This document shows, one piece after another, positions 8,713 through 16,693 of a stretch of 64,000 nucleotides of DNA. The position numbers and the translations under genes were made by a program. Source of the DNA: Phenylobacterium haematophilum. GTDB lineage: Bacteria; Pseudomonadota; Alphaproteobacteria; Caulobacterales; Caulobacteraceae. Under the pieces are notes generated by a model. That model made no database searches, was not told where the DNA came from, and worked only from the letters and a program-made list of their open reading frames with translations. How positions within the stretch are numbered: the first letter of the stretch is position 1; each line of letters begins with the position of its first letter. The DNA lies in the NCBI RefSeq assembly GCF_014196295.1, contig NZ_JACIDK010000003.1, forward strand, positions 434,001 through 498,000, written 5' to 3'.

Positions 8713-10142
8713 TGAAGGTTGTGCGGCTCGCCTCGGAAATCGACTTCGACGGCTGGAGACTGGCCGCGCGGGCGCTTCGATCGGCGGGAACACAGCCGCA
8801 GGACGTGATCTGGACGGTGGACGGCGAGGGCGATCTGTTCGGCGAGGAGGCCCGGCAGCCTGGCGCAGGGCCTCCGGCCTTCACCGTGCCGCGAGCATTC
8901 GTCGACCTAGCTCAGGAGGTGGTGATGCACCGCTCGGGCGAGCGGTTTGCGCTGCTATACCGGCTGCTGTGGCGGCTGGGGGACGCGCCGGAGCTGCTCG
9001 ACCTGGCGTCGGATCCCGACGTCGCCCGCGCCCGCGACATGGCCCGGGCGGTGTCCCGGGCGGCGCACAAGATGAAGGCCTTCGTGCGCTTCCGGCTGGT
9101 CGAGGACGCGGCTGAAGAGACTTATGTCGCCTGGTTCGAGCCCGCCCATCGGGTGACGCAGGCGACGGCCCCGTTCTTCCAGCGGCGGTTCGCCAATATG
9201 TGCTGGTCGATCCTGACCCCCGACGTCTGCGCGCACTGGGACCGCAGCCGGCTCAGCTTCACCCCCGGGGCCGATCCCGCCGACGCGCCACGCGAGGATG
9301 CGCTCGAGGAGTACTGGCGCACCTACTACGCCTCGATCTTCAACCCGGCGCGGCTGAAGACGGCGGCGATGCAGCGGGAGATGCCCAAGCGCTACTGGCG
9401 GAACCTGCCCGAGGCGCTGCTCATTCCTGAACTGGTCGCCACCGCGGAGGCGCGCGCCGATAATATGGTCCGCCAGCAACCAACCGAGCCCAGCCGCCGC
9501 GTCGTGCGCCAAGCCCAGCGGCTGTCGCGCGACGGCTCCTTCGAGGAGGGCGCGCCCGCGACGCTGGAGGAGGTGGCGGCGGGCGTCGATTTCTGCCGCC
9601 GCTGCGAGCTCTGGCGCGATGCGACCTACGGCGTCGCCGGCGAAGGTCCGGGCAAGGCGCGCCTAATGCTGGTCGGCGAGCAGCCGGGCGATCAGGAAGA
9701 CCTGGCGGGCAGGCCGTTCGTCGGGCCGGCGGGCCGCGTTCTCGACGAGGCGCTGGAAGCCGCCGGCGTTCCGCGGGCGGAGACCTATGTCACCAACGCG
9801 GTGAAGCACTTCCGGCACGAACTGCGCGGCAAGCGGAGGATCCACCAGACCCCGAGCGCAGGCCATGTCTCGGCTTGTCGCTGGTGGCTGGACGCCGAGC
9901 GTCGGATCGTGCGTCCGCGGGTGATCGTGGCGTTGGGCGCGACGGCCGCGCTGGGCGTGTTCGGCAAGCCGGTTGCGATCGGCAAGTCTCGCGGCCAAGC
10001 CTTGCAGTTGGCGGACCAGGCGCAGGGCGTCGTGACCTATCACCCGTCCTACCTGCTGCGCGTGCCGGACGCGGAGACGAAGGCGCAGGCTTACGCCGCT
10101 TTCGTCGAAGACTTGAAGTTCGCCTGGAAGCTGGCCGGCTAG
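8712..10142 (+). CDS. udgX: DUF4130-UdgX fusion, uracil-DNA cross-linking glycosylase family
   Basis: A 476-residue two-part protein. Residues 1 to about 240 form the DUF4130-type domain (HKMKAFVRFRLV, AWFEP, FFQRRF, WSILTPD), always linked to the neighbouring radical SAM family. Residues from about 285 form a UdgX-type uracil-DNA glycosylase: iron-sulfur cysteines C295 and C298 (CRRC) and C389, motif GEQPGDQEDLAGRPFVGPAG, the diagnostic loop KRRIH at 374-378, and a C-terminal YHPS. In characterised UdgX the loop histidine (here H378) bonds covalently to the deoxyribose after uracil is removed, leaving the protein attached to DNA. The stop codon overlaps the convergent tetR stop in the palindrome CTAG. 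The DUF4130 part has no known activity. Confidence 0.93.
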   Translation: MKVVRLASEIDFDGWRLAARALRSAGTQPQDVIWTVDGEGDLFGEEARQPGAGPPAFTVPRAFVDLAQEVVMHRSGERFALLYRLLWRLGDAPELLDLASDPDVARARDMARAVSRAAHKMKAFVRFRLVEDAAEETYVAWFEPAHRVTQATAPFFQRRFANMCWSILTPDVCAHWDRSRLSFTPGADPADAPREDALEEYWRTYYASIFNPARLKTAAMQREMPKRYWRNLPEALLIPELVATAEARADNMVRQQPTEPSRRVVRQAQRLSRDGSFEEGAPATLEEVAAGVDFCRRCELWRDATYGVAGEGPGKARLMLVGEQPGDQEDLAGRPFVGPAGRVLDEALEAAGVPRAETYVTNAVKHFRHELRGKRRIHQTPSAGHVSACRWWLDAERRIVRPRVIVALGATAALGVFGKPVAIGKSRGQALQLADQAQGVVTYHPSYLLRVPDAETKAQAYAAFVEDLKFAWKLAG

Positions 10143-10807
10143 GCTTTGAAGCCGGCCTCGGCGAAGTCGAGCATCCGGGTCAGCAGGGCGGCGGTGTCGC
10201 CCTCGCGCGTCGCGCCGTCTGACAGCACGTGCAGGCGGTCGAATTCGGCGAAGCGGTTGTTATGGACCATGCCCAGGCAGAAGTGCAGCCGCCAGTAGAC
10301 GGTCTCGGGCGGCAGGTCAGGACGAGCCTTGATCAGGGCGTCGGCGAAGCGGGCGAGGTGGCTGACGTCCTTGGCCAGCGCCTCGCGCATTTCCTCGGTC
10401 CCCTCGCTGCGCGAGCGGATGATGAACTGGATCGAGATGCGGCGGTCGTTCTCCGGAGAGCCCCAGCGCAGCGGCGGGGCGAACAGCGCCTCGAGGATGT
10501 CGCGAACCGGCGGGGCGCCATGATGGCGGTCGTTCGCCTCGTGCAGCATCCGGGCGCGTTCGCGGTTCAGCTCCGCGGTCCGGCGCCGGAAGATCTCGAA
10601 CAGCAGGGCGTCCTTGGAGCCGAAGTGATAGTTCACCGAGGCGAGGTTGACGCCGGCGTCGGCGGTGATGTCGCGCACCGAGACGTTCTGGAAGCCGTGC
10701 AGGGCGAACAAGCGTTCTGCGGCGCAGAACACCGCGGCCTTGGTGGCGGCTTCGTTGGTCTCTTCGGGTTCGTTGGCCTGAGCCGTGTCCACGGGCGAAT
10801 CTCTCAT
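10139..10807 (-). CDS. TetR family transcriptional regulator
   Basis: A 222-residue repressor-type regulator. The N-terminal helix-turn-helix is clear at about residues 25-70 (RLFALHGFQNVSVRDITADAGVN, then YHFGSKDALLFEIF). The helical C-terminal ligand domain (LARFADALIKARPDLP, YWRLHFCLGMVH) resembles the TetR_C_33 type. The ATG start has only a poor ribosome site. It is convergent with udgX and 45 bases downstream of the VWA gene on the same strand, so its target is not obvious from context; control of either neighbour is possible but unproven. Confidence 0.9.
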   Translation of the reverse strand: MRDSPVDTAQANEPEETNEAATKAAVFCAAERLFALHGFQNVSVRDITADAGVNLASVNYHFGSKDALLFEIFRRRTAELNRERARMLHEANDRHHGAPPVRDILEALFAPPLRWGSPENDRRISIQFIIRSRSEGTEEMREALAKDVSHLARFADALIKARPDLPPETVYWRLHFCLGMVHNNRFAEFDRLHVLSDGATREGDTAALLTRMLDFAEAGFKA

Positions 10808-10852
10808 ACGTTACGACAGCTTAGCAGGTCGCACGCGATGGGCGATGCGGCG

Positions 10853-12028
10853 CTAGCGCGCGAGCTCCCGCATCGCCTTGTCGAGACCCTCGATGGTCAG
10901 CGGGAACATGCGGTCGCCCACCAGCTGCTTCATCACCTCGATCGAGGGAGTGTAGTCCCAGTGGCGCTCGGCCGTCGGGTTCAGCCACACCACGTGTTCG
11001 TAAATCTGGGCCACGCGGTCCATCCAGATCGCGCCAGCTTCCTCGTTCCAGTGCTCCACAGAGCCGCCCGGATAGGTGATCTCGTAGGGGCTCATTGTCG
11101 CGTCGCCGACGAAGATCACCTTGTAGTCGCTGGAGTACTTGTGGAGGATGTCCCAGGTGTTCAGCTTCTCGGTATGGCGACGGCGGTTGTCCTTCCACAC
11201 GCTCTCATAGAGGCAGTTGTGGAAGTAGTAGAATTCCATGTTCTTGAATTCTGACCGCGCGGCCGAGAACAGCTCCTCGCAGACCTTGATGTGGCTGTCC
11301 ATCGAGCCGCCGATGTCGAAGAAGATCAGCACGCTGATCTTATTGCGGCGTTCCGGGCGCAGCTGGATGTCCAGGTAGCCCTTCTCGGCGGTGCCCTTGA
11401 TGGTGCCCGGCAGGTCCAGTTCGTCGGCGGCGCCGTCGCGGACCCATTTGCGCAGCCGGCGCAGGGCGACCTTGATGTTGCGGGTGCCGAGCTCGACGGC
11501 GTCGTCGAGGTTCTTGAACTCGCGCTTGTCCCAGACCTTCACGGCCTTGCCGTGGCGGCCCTTGTCCTGGCCGATGCGCACGCCTTCCGGATGATAGCCG
11601 TTGGCGCCGAACGGCGAGGTGCCGCCGGTGCCGATCATCTTGTTGCCGCCTTCGTGGCGTTCCTTCTGTTCCTTCAGCCGCTCGGCCAGGGCTTCCATCA
11701 GCTTGTCGAAGCCGCCCATGGCCTCGATCTGGGCCTTTTCCTCTTCCGTCAGGAACTTCTCGGAGAGCTTGCGCAGCCATTCGGCCGGAATATCGGCGAC
11801 GCCTTCGCCTTCAACCTTCTCCACGCCCTTGAACACGTGGCTGAAGACCTGGTCGAACTTGTCGAGGTTCTTTTCGTCCTTCACCAGGGCAGAGCGCGAA
11901 AGGAAGTAGAAGTCCTCGACCGAACGGTCGATGACGACCTTGTCCAGCGCCTCCATGAGCATCAGGTACTCTTTCAGCGTCACCGGCACCTTGGCTTCGC
12001 GCAGCTCGGTGAAAAAGCGCATGAACAT
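10853..12028 (-). CDS. VWA (CoxE-like) domain protein
   Basis: A 391-residue soluble protein with a von Willebrand factor A domain in its C-terminal half; the metal-ion site motif DxGxS is present as DIGGSMD at about residue 245. The N-terminal half is charged and helical (LSEKFLTEEEKAQIEAMGG). Such proteins usually work with a MoxR-type AAA ATPase in metallo-enzyme maturation or complex assembly, but no MoxR gene is in this window. Three in-frame starts are close together: TTG 12034, ATG 12028 and ATG 12022. ATG 12028 is chosen because GGGAAG lies seven bases before it. Its role here is unknown. Confidence 0.85.
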   Translation of the reverse strand: MFMRFFTELREAKVPVTLKEYLMLMEALDKVVIDRSVEDFYFLSRSALVKDEKNLDKFDQVFSHVFKGVEKVEGEGVADIPAEWLRKLSEKFLTEEEKAQIEAMGGFDKLMEALAERLKEQKERHEGGNKMIGTGGTSPFGANGYHPEGVRIGQDKGRHGKAVKVWDKREFKNLDDAVELGTRNIKVALRRLRKWVRDGAADELDLPGTIKGTAEKGYLDIQLRPERRNKISVLIFFDIGGSMDSHIKVCEELFSAARSEFKNMEFYYFHNCLYESVWKDNRRRHTEKLNTWDILHKYSSDYKVIFVGDATMSPYEITYPGGSVEHWNEEAGAIWMDRVAQIYEHVVWLNPTAERHWDYTPSIEVMKQLVGDRMFPLTIEGLDKAMRELAR

Positions 12029-12274
12029 GGGCAAGCTTCCCGCTGGGAGACGAACAGACGTTTGACTTCGAAAGATGGGGCCGGAGATCGCCGTTGTCCA
12101 GCATGCCCTTGCGTTGCGACGCCCCGACGTAGCCGAGCCCGCGGCGTCTAGGGTCTCTACCCAATATGCGGCGCCTGGATTGGGACCCTAACATTCCGCT
12201 GCACGCCTTGAATGCGTGGGAATGGCCGAATACAGTTTTAACGAAATAAGTTAGAACAAGTCACGTAACAAACG

Positions 12275-13114
12275 ATGATTGCGACTCGACGCAGGTGGCT
12301 GGCGGCGACGCGGACGGGGTCGACCGTGCGGCCGATCACGGCCGGGCTGGAGGTCGTGCCCAGCCCGAACGACTCACGCGACCCTCTGGTCGCGGTCCGG
12401 GTCGAGGAGCTGACCCTGCGCTTTCCGGTCTACGGCGCTGACCGATCCCTGAAGAAGCACCTGGCGAGAGCCGCGGTGGGCGGCGCGCTCAGCAACGGCG
12501 GTCGGATCGTCACGGCGCTGCAGGGCGTCAGTTTCGAGCTGCAGCCGGGCGACCGACTCGGTCTCGTCGGCCACAACGGTTCGGGTAAGACCACCCTGCT
12601 GCGTGCGTTGGCCGGCGCCTACGAGCCGGATGATGGGCTGGTCGCGGTTGACGGGCGGATCGCCTCGCTGCTGGACCTCAGCCTCGGCATCGATCCGTCG
12701 GCGACGGGCTTCGACAACATCCGGCTGCGCGGTATGATCGCGGGCCTCACGCGCCGCGAGGTCGAGGAGCGGCTGCCTGAGATCGCCGAGTTCTCAGGCC
12801 TGGGGCAGTTCCTGGAGATGCCGCTGAAGACCTATTCCGCCGGGATGCAAGCGCGGCTGGCCTTCGCCGTGGCGACGTCGGTGGAGGCGGACGTGCTGCT
12901 GATGGATGAATGGATCGCGGTCGGCGACGCCGATTTCCGCGACCAGGCCCACCGGCGCCTGCAGCAACTGGTCGAGCGTGCGGGGATTCTGGTGCTGGCT
13001 TCGCATGATCCGATGACCCTGCGGACCTACTGCAACAAGGTCATGCGCATCGATGCGGGCGTCGCCTCGCCGATCGTCGAGATCGACGGTTTCGACGCCC
13101 TGATGGCGGCCTGA
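12275..13114 (+). CDS. ABC transporter ATP-binding protein, polysaccharide-export type
   Basis: A 279-residue ATPase with Walker A GHNGSGKTT (99-107), the signature YSAGMQ (187-192) and Walker B VLLMDE (207-212). The YSAGM signature and the region around SLLDLSLGIDPSATGFDNI are typical of ATPases that export O-antigen, capsule or teichoic acid (Wzt/KpsT/TagH). It has no C-terminal glycan-binding domain. No matching ABC-2 permease is adjacent, so it is an orphan in this window. The first ATG has no ribosome site and the first 35 residues are not conserved-looking, so the true start may lie downstream. A structured leader precedes it at about 12149-12190. Confidence 0.85.
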   Translation: MIATRRRWLAATRTGSTVRPITAGLEVVPSPNDSRDPLVAVRVEELTLRFPVYGADRSLKKHLARAAVGGALSNGGRIVTALQGVSFELQPGDRLGLVGHNGSGKTTLLRALAGAYEPDDGLVAVDGRIASLLDLSLGIDPSATGFDNIRLRGMIAGLTRREVEERLPEIAEFSGLGQFLEMPLKTYSAGMQARLAFAVATSVEADVLLMDEWIAVGDADFRDQAHRRLQQLVERAGILVLASHDPMTLRTYCNKVMRIDAGVASPIVEIDGFDALMAA

Positions 13115-13115
13115 T

Positions 13116-13493
13116 TTAGTCGGGCTTGCCTGCGCAGTTGTGCCGATGACGCCAGTTGGCGATGTGTGCGCCGGCCAGCAGCAGGCTGCCGGCGACGGTG
13201 ATCGGCGTTTCGGCCTCGTGGCTCGGCCAGTGGGCGACGCCCAGCGCCATGAGCGACAGGCCGGCCAGCGACAGCAGGATCACCACCGGCGACTGACCCC
13301 TGCGCCAGAGGGCTAGAGTCGACATCGGCGCGGCCAGGCCAATGGCGACCGCATGCACCCACTCGGCCTCCGCCCAGGTCGCCACGACTGGGGAGAAGGC
13401 GGCGACGAGGGGGAGGGCCAGGCAGTGGGCCAGGCAGAGGCCGGACAGGCTGATGGCCGAGGCGTCCAGGAGGGAACTAGGGGCAGATTTCAA
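13116..13493 (-). CDS. MerC domain-containing membrane protein
   Basis: A 125-residue membrane protein with about four hydrophobic helices and the MerC-type cysteine pair CLAHC near residue 20, plus a histidine-rich tail (NWRHRHNC). MerC proteins bind or carry soft metals; in many genomes chromosomal copies are tied to zinc status rather than mercury resistance. The start is TTG, supported by GGAGGGACGC directly before it. A Zur-box-like palindrome lies about 40 bases upstream, so it is probably derepressed when zinc is scarce and may help zinc uptake (inference). No mer operon genes are nearby. It converges with the ABC ATPase gene with one base between the stops. Confidence 0.82.
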   Translation of the reverse strand: MKSAPSSLLDASAISLSGLCLAHCLALPLVAAFSPVVATWAEAEWVHAVAIGLAAPMSTLALWRRGQSPVVILLSLAGLSLMALGVAHWPSHEAETPITVAGSLLLAGAHIANWRHRHNCAGKPD

Positions 13494-13530
13494 GCGTCCC
13501 TCCGCTGCGGCCGCAACCGTCGCGGCAGAG

Positions 13531-13553
13531 GTAATGTAATATTATAACGTTTC
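13531..13553. promoter_or_regulatory. Probable Zur box upstream of merC-like gene
   Basis: An AT-rich near-palindrome in GC-rich DNA. The core GTAATATTATAAC (13536-13548) is symmetric around 13542 with one mismatched pair, extended by AAT and GTT flanks. It closely matches the proteobacterial Zur consensus built on ATGTTATANTATAACAT. It sits 38 bases upstream of the TTG start of the MerC-like gene and just past the end of the recombinase-like gene, so it most likely controls the former. Confidence 0.65.
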
Positions 13554-13583
13554 GCTTTCAAGCCCCCATGCTACGGGCGCCGC

Positions 13584-14075
13584 TCAGACCGCCGCTTCCT
13601 TGAGCTTGCGCCAGACCGTCATGCGCGAGACGCCCAGCCGGCGGGCGATCTCGACAGGGCCGACGCCGGCCGCCTGCAGGGCGCGGATGTCGGCGGCGGG
13701 CGCGCCGCGGCGGCGACGGTTCCATGGGGGTTCGACCGAGGCGACGGCCTCCAGCGCTGCGCGCAGGGCGCGGCCGCCTTCGCCCAGGCTGCTGACGTTC
13801 GACTCGGCTACGAACAGGCTCGCGCCGCGCACTTCCAGCCGCTCGATCACGTCGAGCACTTCGCGCGTGCAGGTGGCGAGGTGGTTGAGGCGGGTGACGA
13901 CCAGCTGATCGCCCTCGGAGATAAAGTCGAGGATCGACATGAGCACGGACGAGCAGTCCGCGCCCGGGCCGGCCGACTCTTCAGCGCGCACGACGTGGCA
14001 GCCAATAGATTTCAGCGTCGCAGTATCGTCAGCGGAGCGCGCATCGCGCAGCCTGACATATCCGATTTTGAGCAT
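13584..14075 (-). CDS. Serine recombinase homologue lacking catalytic residues
   Basis: A 163-residue protein with the overall layout of a small resolvase/invertase: an N-terminal fold (KIGYVRLRD, then EGDQLVVTRLNHLATCTREVLDVIERLE) and a C-terminal Hin-like helix-turn-helix (PVEIARRLGVSRMTVWRKLK). Compared with gamma-delta resolvase, the nucleophile Ser10 is R10, and the Asp67-Arg68 pair and Arg71 correspond to N64, H65 and T68. The arginine-rich helix E is replaced by PPWNRRRRG. It therefore should not cut DNA but could still bind it. The frame is intact, which argues for a retained regulatory or architectural use rather than simple decay. No recombination site or transposon ends are visible around it. 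Confidence 0.8.
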   Translation of the reverse strand: MLKIGYVRLRDARSADDTATLKSIGCHVVRAEESAGPGADCSSVLMSILDFISEGDQLVVTRLNHLATCTREVLDVIERLEVRGASLFVAESNVSSLGEGGRALRAALEAVASVEPPWNRRRRGAPAADIRALQAAGVGPVEIARRLGVSRMTVWRKLKEAAV

Positions 14076-14229
14076 CCCACCCGTCGCGTGCAGCTACGTC
14101 GATGATTGCCGGGAAGTTCGCAAATGCGAGCGTCAGCGTCAAAGTCCCCGACGTTAAATCGCAGCAATATTTCTCTAAGCGGACGATAAAATTCAGCACA
14201 GCTGGCAAGCCCCGCCCAAAAATTCGCCC

Positions 14230-14763
14230 CTAGGTGGAGAATCCTTGCGCAGCACGCCGCAGAATGAGTTCGTGGTCGACCGTGCCGCCCACCCGGAAGC
14301 CATACTCGCCGACCCGTTCGAACCCGTGGCGCATGTAGAATCTCTGGGCGCCCAGGTTCTCCGACCATACCCCGATCCAGAGGTCGCGCGGCCCTTCGCG
14401 CTCCAGCCAGGCCATAACCTTTGAGAACAGCCGTCCGCCCGTACCGCCGCCCTGCCAGTCCTTCAGCAGGTAGAAGCGCTTGAGCTCGCCGCAGGCGGCG
14501 GTGACCTCCGGGTGCGGCAGGTCGCAGGGGCCGGCGAGGGCATAGCCGACCGCCTGGCCGTCGGCCTCGACCAGCCATTGGGCCTTGGCCGGGTCGGCGA
14601 GATCGGCGAGGGTCTTCTCGAGGCCGTAGGCCTGGGCGAGGAAGTCCGCGAGGTCCTGCGGCGGATAGAGATGGGCGAAGGTCTCGGCGAACGTCCGCGC
14701 CCCCAGGTCGGACAAAACCTGAGCGTCGGAACGGTCTGCGCGGCGTATCGTCGGTTGTAGCAT
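14230..14763 (-). CDS. GNAT family N-acetyltransferase
   Basis: A 177-residue acetyl-CoA-dependent acyltransferase. The GNAT core is visible as strand/helix blocks WLVEADGQAVGYAL and ELKRFYLLKDWQGGGTGGRLFSKVMAW, the latter holding the acetyl-CoA loop (Q-x-x-G-x-G/A-like, WQGGGTGG), followed by LWIGVWSENLGAQRFYMRHGFERVG. The substrate cannot be predicted. It starts at an ATG 37 bases from the divergent histone-deacetylase-family gene; an acetylase and a deacetylase side by side is notable but may be chance. Confidence 0.88.
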   Translation of the reverse strand: MLQPTIRRADRSDAQVLSDLGARTFAETFAHLYPPQDLADFLAQAYGLEKTLADLADPAKAQWLVEADGQAVGYALAGPCDLPHPEVTAACGELKRFYLLKDWQGGGTGGRLFSKVMAWLEREGPRDLWIGVWSENLGAQRFYMRHGFERVGEYGFRVGGTVDHELILRRAAQGFST

Positions 14764-14800
14764 TCGGGTTCCAACTAAGCCGGGTTAGGCTGCGATTCGC

Positions 14801-15724
14801 ATGGATATGGCCCTCTACACCCATCTTGAGATGCTGGACCACCGGCCGGGCGAATGGCATCCGGAGCGGCCGGAGCGGTTGAGCTCGGTGCTGGGCGCGC
14901 TGGGCGACAGCGATCTGAAGCTCGATCGACGGGAGGCGCCGCTGATCGCGCGGGCCGATCTGGAGCTCGCCCACCGCGGTGCTTATGTCCAGGCCGTGAT
15001 CGACAGCGCCCCTAAGCAGGGCATGCTGCAGCTGGACGACGACACCTACATGTCGGCCGGGAGTCTGAATGCGGCGTTGCGGGCGGCGGGCGGCGTGGTC
15101 GAGGCCGCGCGCGAGGTGGCCGCGGGCCGCATTGAGCGGGCGTTCTGCGCGGTGCGGCCGCCGGGCCACCATGCGGAGCCGGCGCTGCCGATGGGGTTCT
15201 GCATTTTTTCGAACGTCGCCCTGGCCGCGCGCGCCGCGCAGCTGGCCGGGATCAGGCGCGTGGCGGTCGTGGACTTCGATGTCCACCATGGCAACGGCAC
15301 CCAGGCGGCCCTGGGCGGGCAGGACGACCTGTTCTTCGCGTCGGTCCAGCAATGGCCGTTGTGGCCGGGCAGCGGCCACCCTTCTGAGGTCGTCCCGGGC
15401 AATATCCGGAACGCCGTGGTGCCGCCGAACGCGCCGCGCGAGCTGTGGCGCAAGGAGTTCGAGGGGCTGCTGACCCATGTCGACGCCTTCGCGCCGGAAT
15501 TGATTCTGATCTCGGCAGGGTTCGACGCCCATGCCCGCGACCCGATCGGCGATTCGAGCCAGAACCTCGAAGCCGAGGATTTCGCCTGGGCGACCCGTGC
15601 GATCATGAGTCTTGCCCGGACCCATAGTCGCGGGCGGGTTGTTTCCTCGCTCGAGGGCGGGTACGACCTGGAGGCTCTAGGCCGTTCTGCGCTTGCGCAC
15701 GTACAGGCACTTTCGCAGGGGTGA
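14801..15724 (+). CDS. Histone deacetylase family protein (class II-like amidohydrolase)
   Basis: A 307-residue zinc deacetylase of the arginase/deacetylase fold. The active-site histidine pair is in RPPGHHAEP, and zinc ligands are expected in [11 protein letters not shown] and [11 protein letters not shown]; the glycine-rich EGGYDLEAL closes the fold. Bacterial members remove acetyl groups from polyamines, acetoin-related or other small acetyl-amines, or from proteins. It heads a run of plus-strand genes, and its TGA overlaps the GTG of the histidine phosphatase gene. Two near starts exist (ATG 14801 and ATG 14807); the first is used. Confidence 0.9.
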   Translation: MDMALYTHLEMLDHRPGEWHPERPERLSSVLGALGDSDLKLDRREAPLIARADLELAHRGAYVQAVIDSAPKQGMLQLDDDTYMSAGSLNAALRAAGGVVEAAREVAAGRIERAFCAVRPPGHHAEPALPMGFCIFSNVALAARAAQLAGIRRVAVVDFDVHHGNGTQAALGGQDDLFFASVQQWPLWPGSGHPSEVVPGNIRNAVVPPNAPRELWRKEFEGLLTHVDAFAPELILISAGFDAHARDPIGDSSQNLEAEDFAWATRAIMSLARTHSRGRVVSSLEGGYDLEALGRSALAHVQALSQG

Positions 15725-16383
15725 GGGCGAAGGCCGGGTTGCAAGACTCCTGGCCATTGGATGACATGGCCGACGCTTTGACCGCCGACCTTCCGAAATC
15801 GACCGCTATGCGCCCTGGGGCGATCGTGCTTGCACGCCACGGCGAGCCGGACATTCACCGCAAGGTGATGCTGAACGTGCATGGCTACCGCGACTACTGG
15901 AGCCGCTACGAACAGCTGGGCATCCGGCCGGGCCAGACGCCGCCGGCGGCGCTGATCGAACAGACGGCCCGGGCCGGCGTGATCATCTCGTCGGTCCGCA
16001 ATCGTTCCATCGAGAGCGCCCTGGCCCTGGCCGCGGGCCGCGAGTTCGACCGCACGCCGCTGTTCGTCGAAGCTCCGCTGCCGCCGCCGCACTTTCCCGG
16101 CTTCGTGCGTATGTCGCCCAAGATCTGGGGCTTCATCGCCCGGTTCTGGTGGTGGTTCTTCAATCACCACGACGGCCAGGAGACTCGCCGGGAGGCGGAA
16201 AAGCGGGCCGATCAGGCCGCCGACCTGATCATCGACCTGGCGGCCGACGGCGAGGACGTCGTGGTGCTGGCGCACGGCTTCTTCAACTTCATGGTGGGGC
16301 GCGCGCTGCGCCGGCGCGGCTGGCGCCTGACGGCCAATCAGGGCTGGAAGTACTGGTCCACGCGGCGCTACGAGCGATCCTGA
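15721..16383 (+). CDS. Histidine phosphatase family protein
   Basis: A phosphoglycerate-mutase-like phosphatase with the phosphohistidine motif LARHGEPD at about residues 37-44 and the second histidine in VLAHGFFNF near residue 185. A tryptophan-rich segment [11 protein letters not shown] around residue 140 may touch the membrane. The GTG at 15721 overlaps the preceding stop (GTGA); an ATG at 15766 in the same frame would give a 205-residue protein and an N-terminus closer to the catalytic motif, so the start is uncertain. The substrate is unknown. Confidence 0.85.
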   Translation: MRAKAGLQDSWPLDDMADALTADLPKSTAMRPGAIVLARHGEPDIHRKVMLNVHGYRDYWSRYEQLGIRPGQTPPAALIEQTARAGVIISSVRNRSIESALALAAGREFDRTPLFVEAPLPPPHFPGFVRMSPKIWGFIARFWWWFFNHHDGQETRREAEKRADQAADLIIDLAADGEDVVVLAHGFFNFMVGRALRRRGWRLTANQGWKYWSTRRYERS

Positions 16384-16449
16384 CGACGCTCGAAACGTTG
16401 CGGGCCGGGGCGCCGGTCACTAACCTGCTAGCTTCTCAAGGAAATCGGA

Positions 16450-16692
16450 ATGGCCGACGCCGCTGACATTGACGCGCTCTCCTTCGAGCAGGCCCTGGCT
16501 GAGCTGGAACGCATCGTCGGCCAGCTGGAGTCGGGCCAGGCGCCGCTGGAGCAGTCCATCGAGCTGTACGAGCGCGGCGCGCTCCTGAAGGCGCACTGCG
16601 AGAAGCGGCTGGAAGCCGCGCGCCTGCGGGTCGAGAAGATCGTGGTGGGCGCCAACGGCCAGGCCGGCGCCGAACCCGCCGAGTTCAACTGA
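16450..16692 (+). CDS. xseB: Exodeoxyribonuclease VII small subunit
   Basis: An 80-residue protein of normal family length with the conserved block [32 protein letters not shown]. It joins the large subunit XseA (not in this window) to degrade single-stranded DNA. It is one base upstream of ispA and lies in the common bacterial order xseB-ispA-dxs. The ATG follows CAAGGAAATCGGA, a good ribosome site. Confidence 0.95.
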   Translation: MADAADIDALSFEQALAELERIVGQLESGQAPLEQSIELYERGALLKAHCEKRLEAARLRVEKIVVGANGQAGAEPAEFN

Positions 16693-16693
16693 C

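Noticed and set aside
12237..12256. TTAA/TTAG pair before the ABC ATPase gene as a CtrA box
   Set aside because: The spacing is nine rather than seven bases and the second half is TTAG.
13584..14075. Mobile element around the recombinase-like gene
   Set aside because: No terminal repeats, resolution site, transposase or cargo genes are visible, and the protein lacks catalytic residues.
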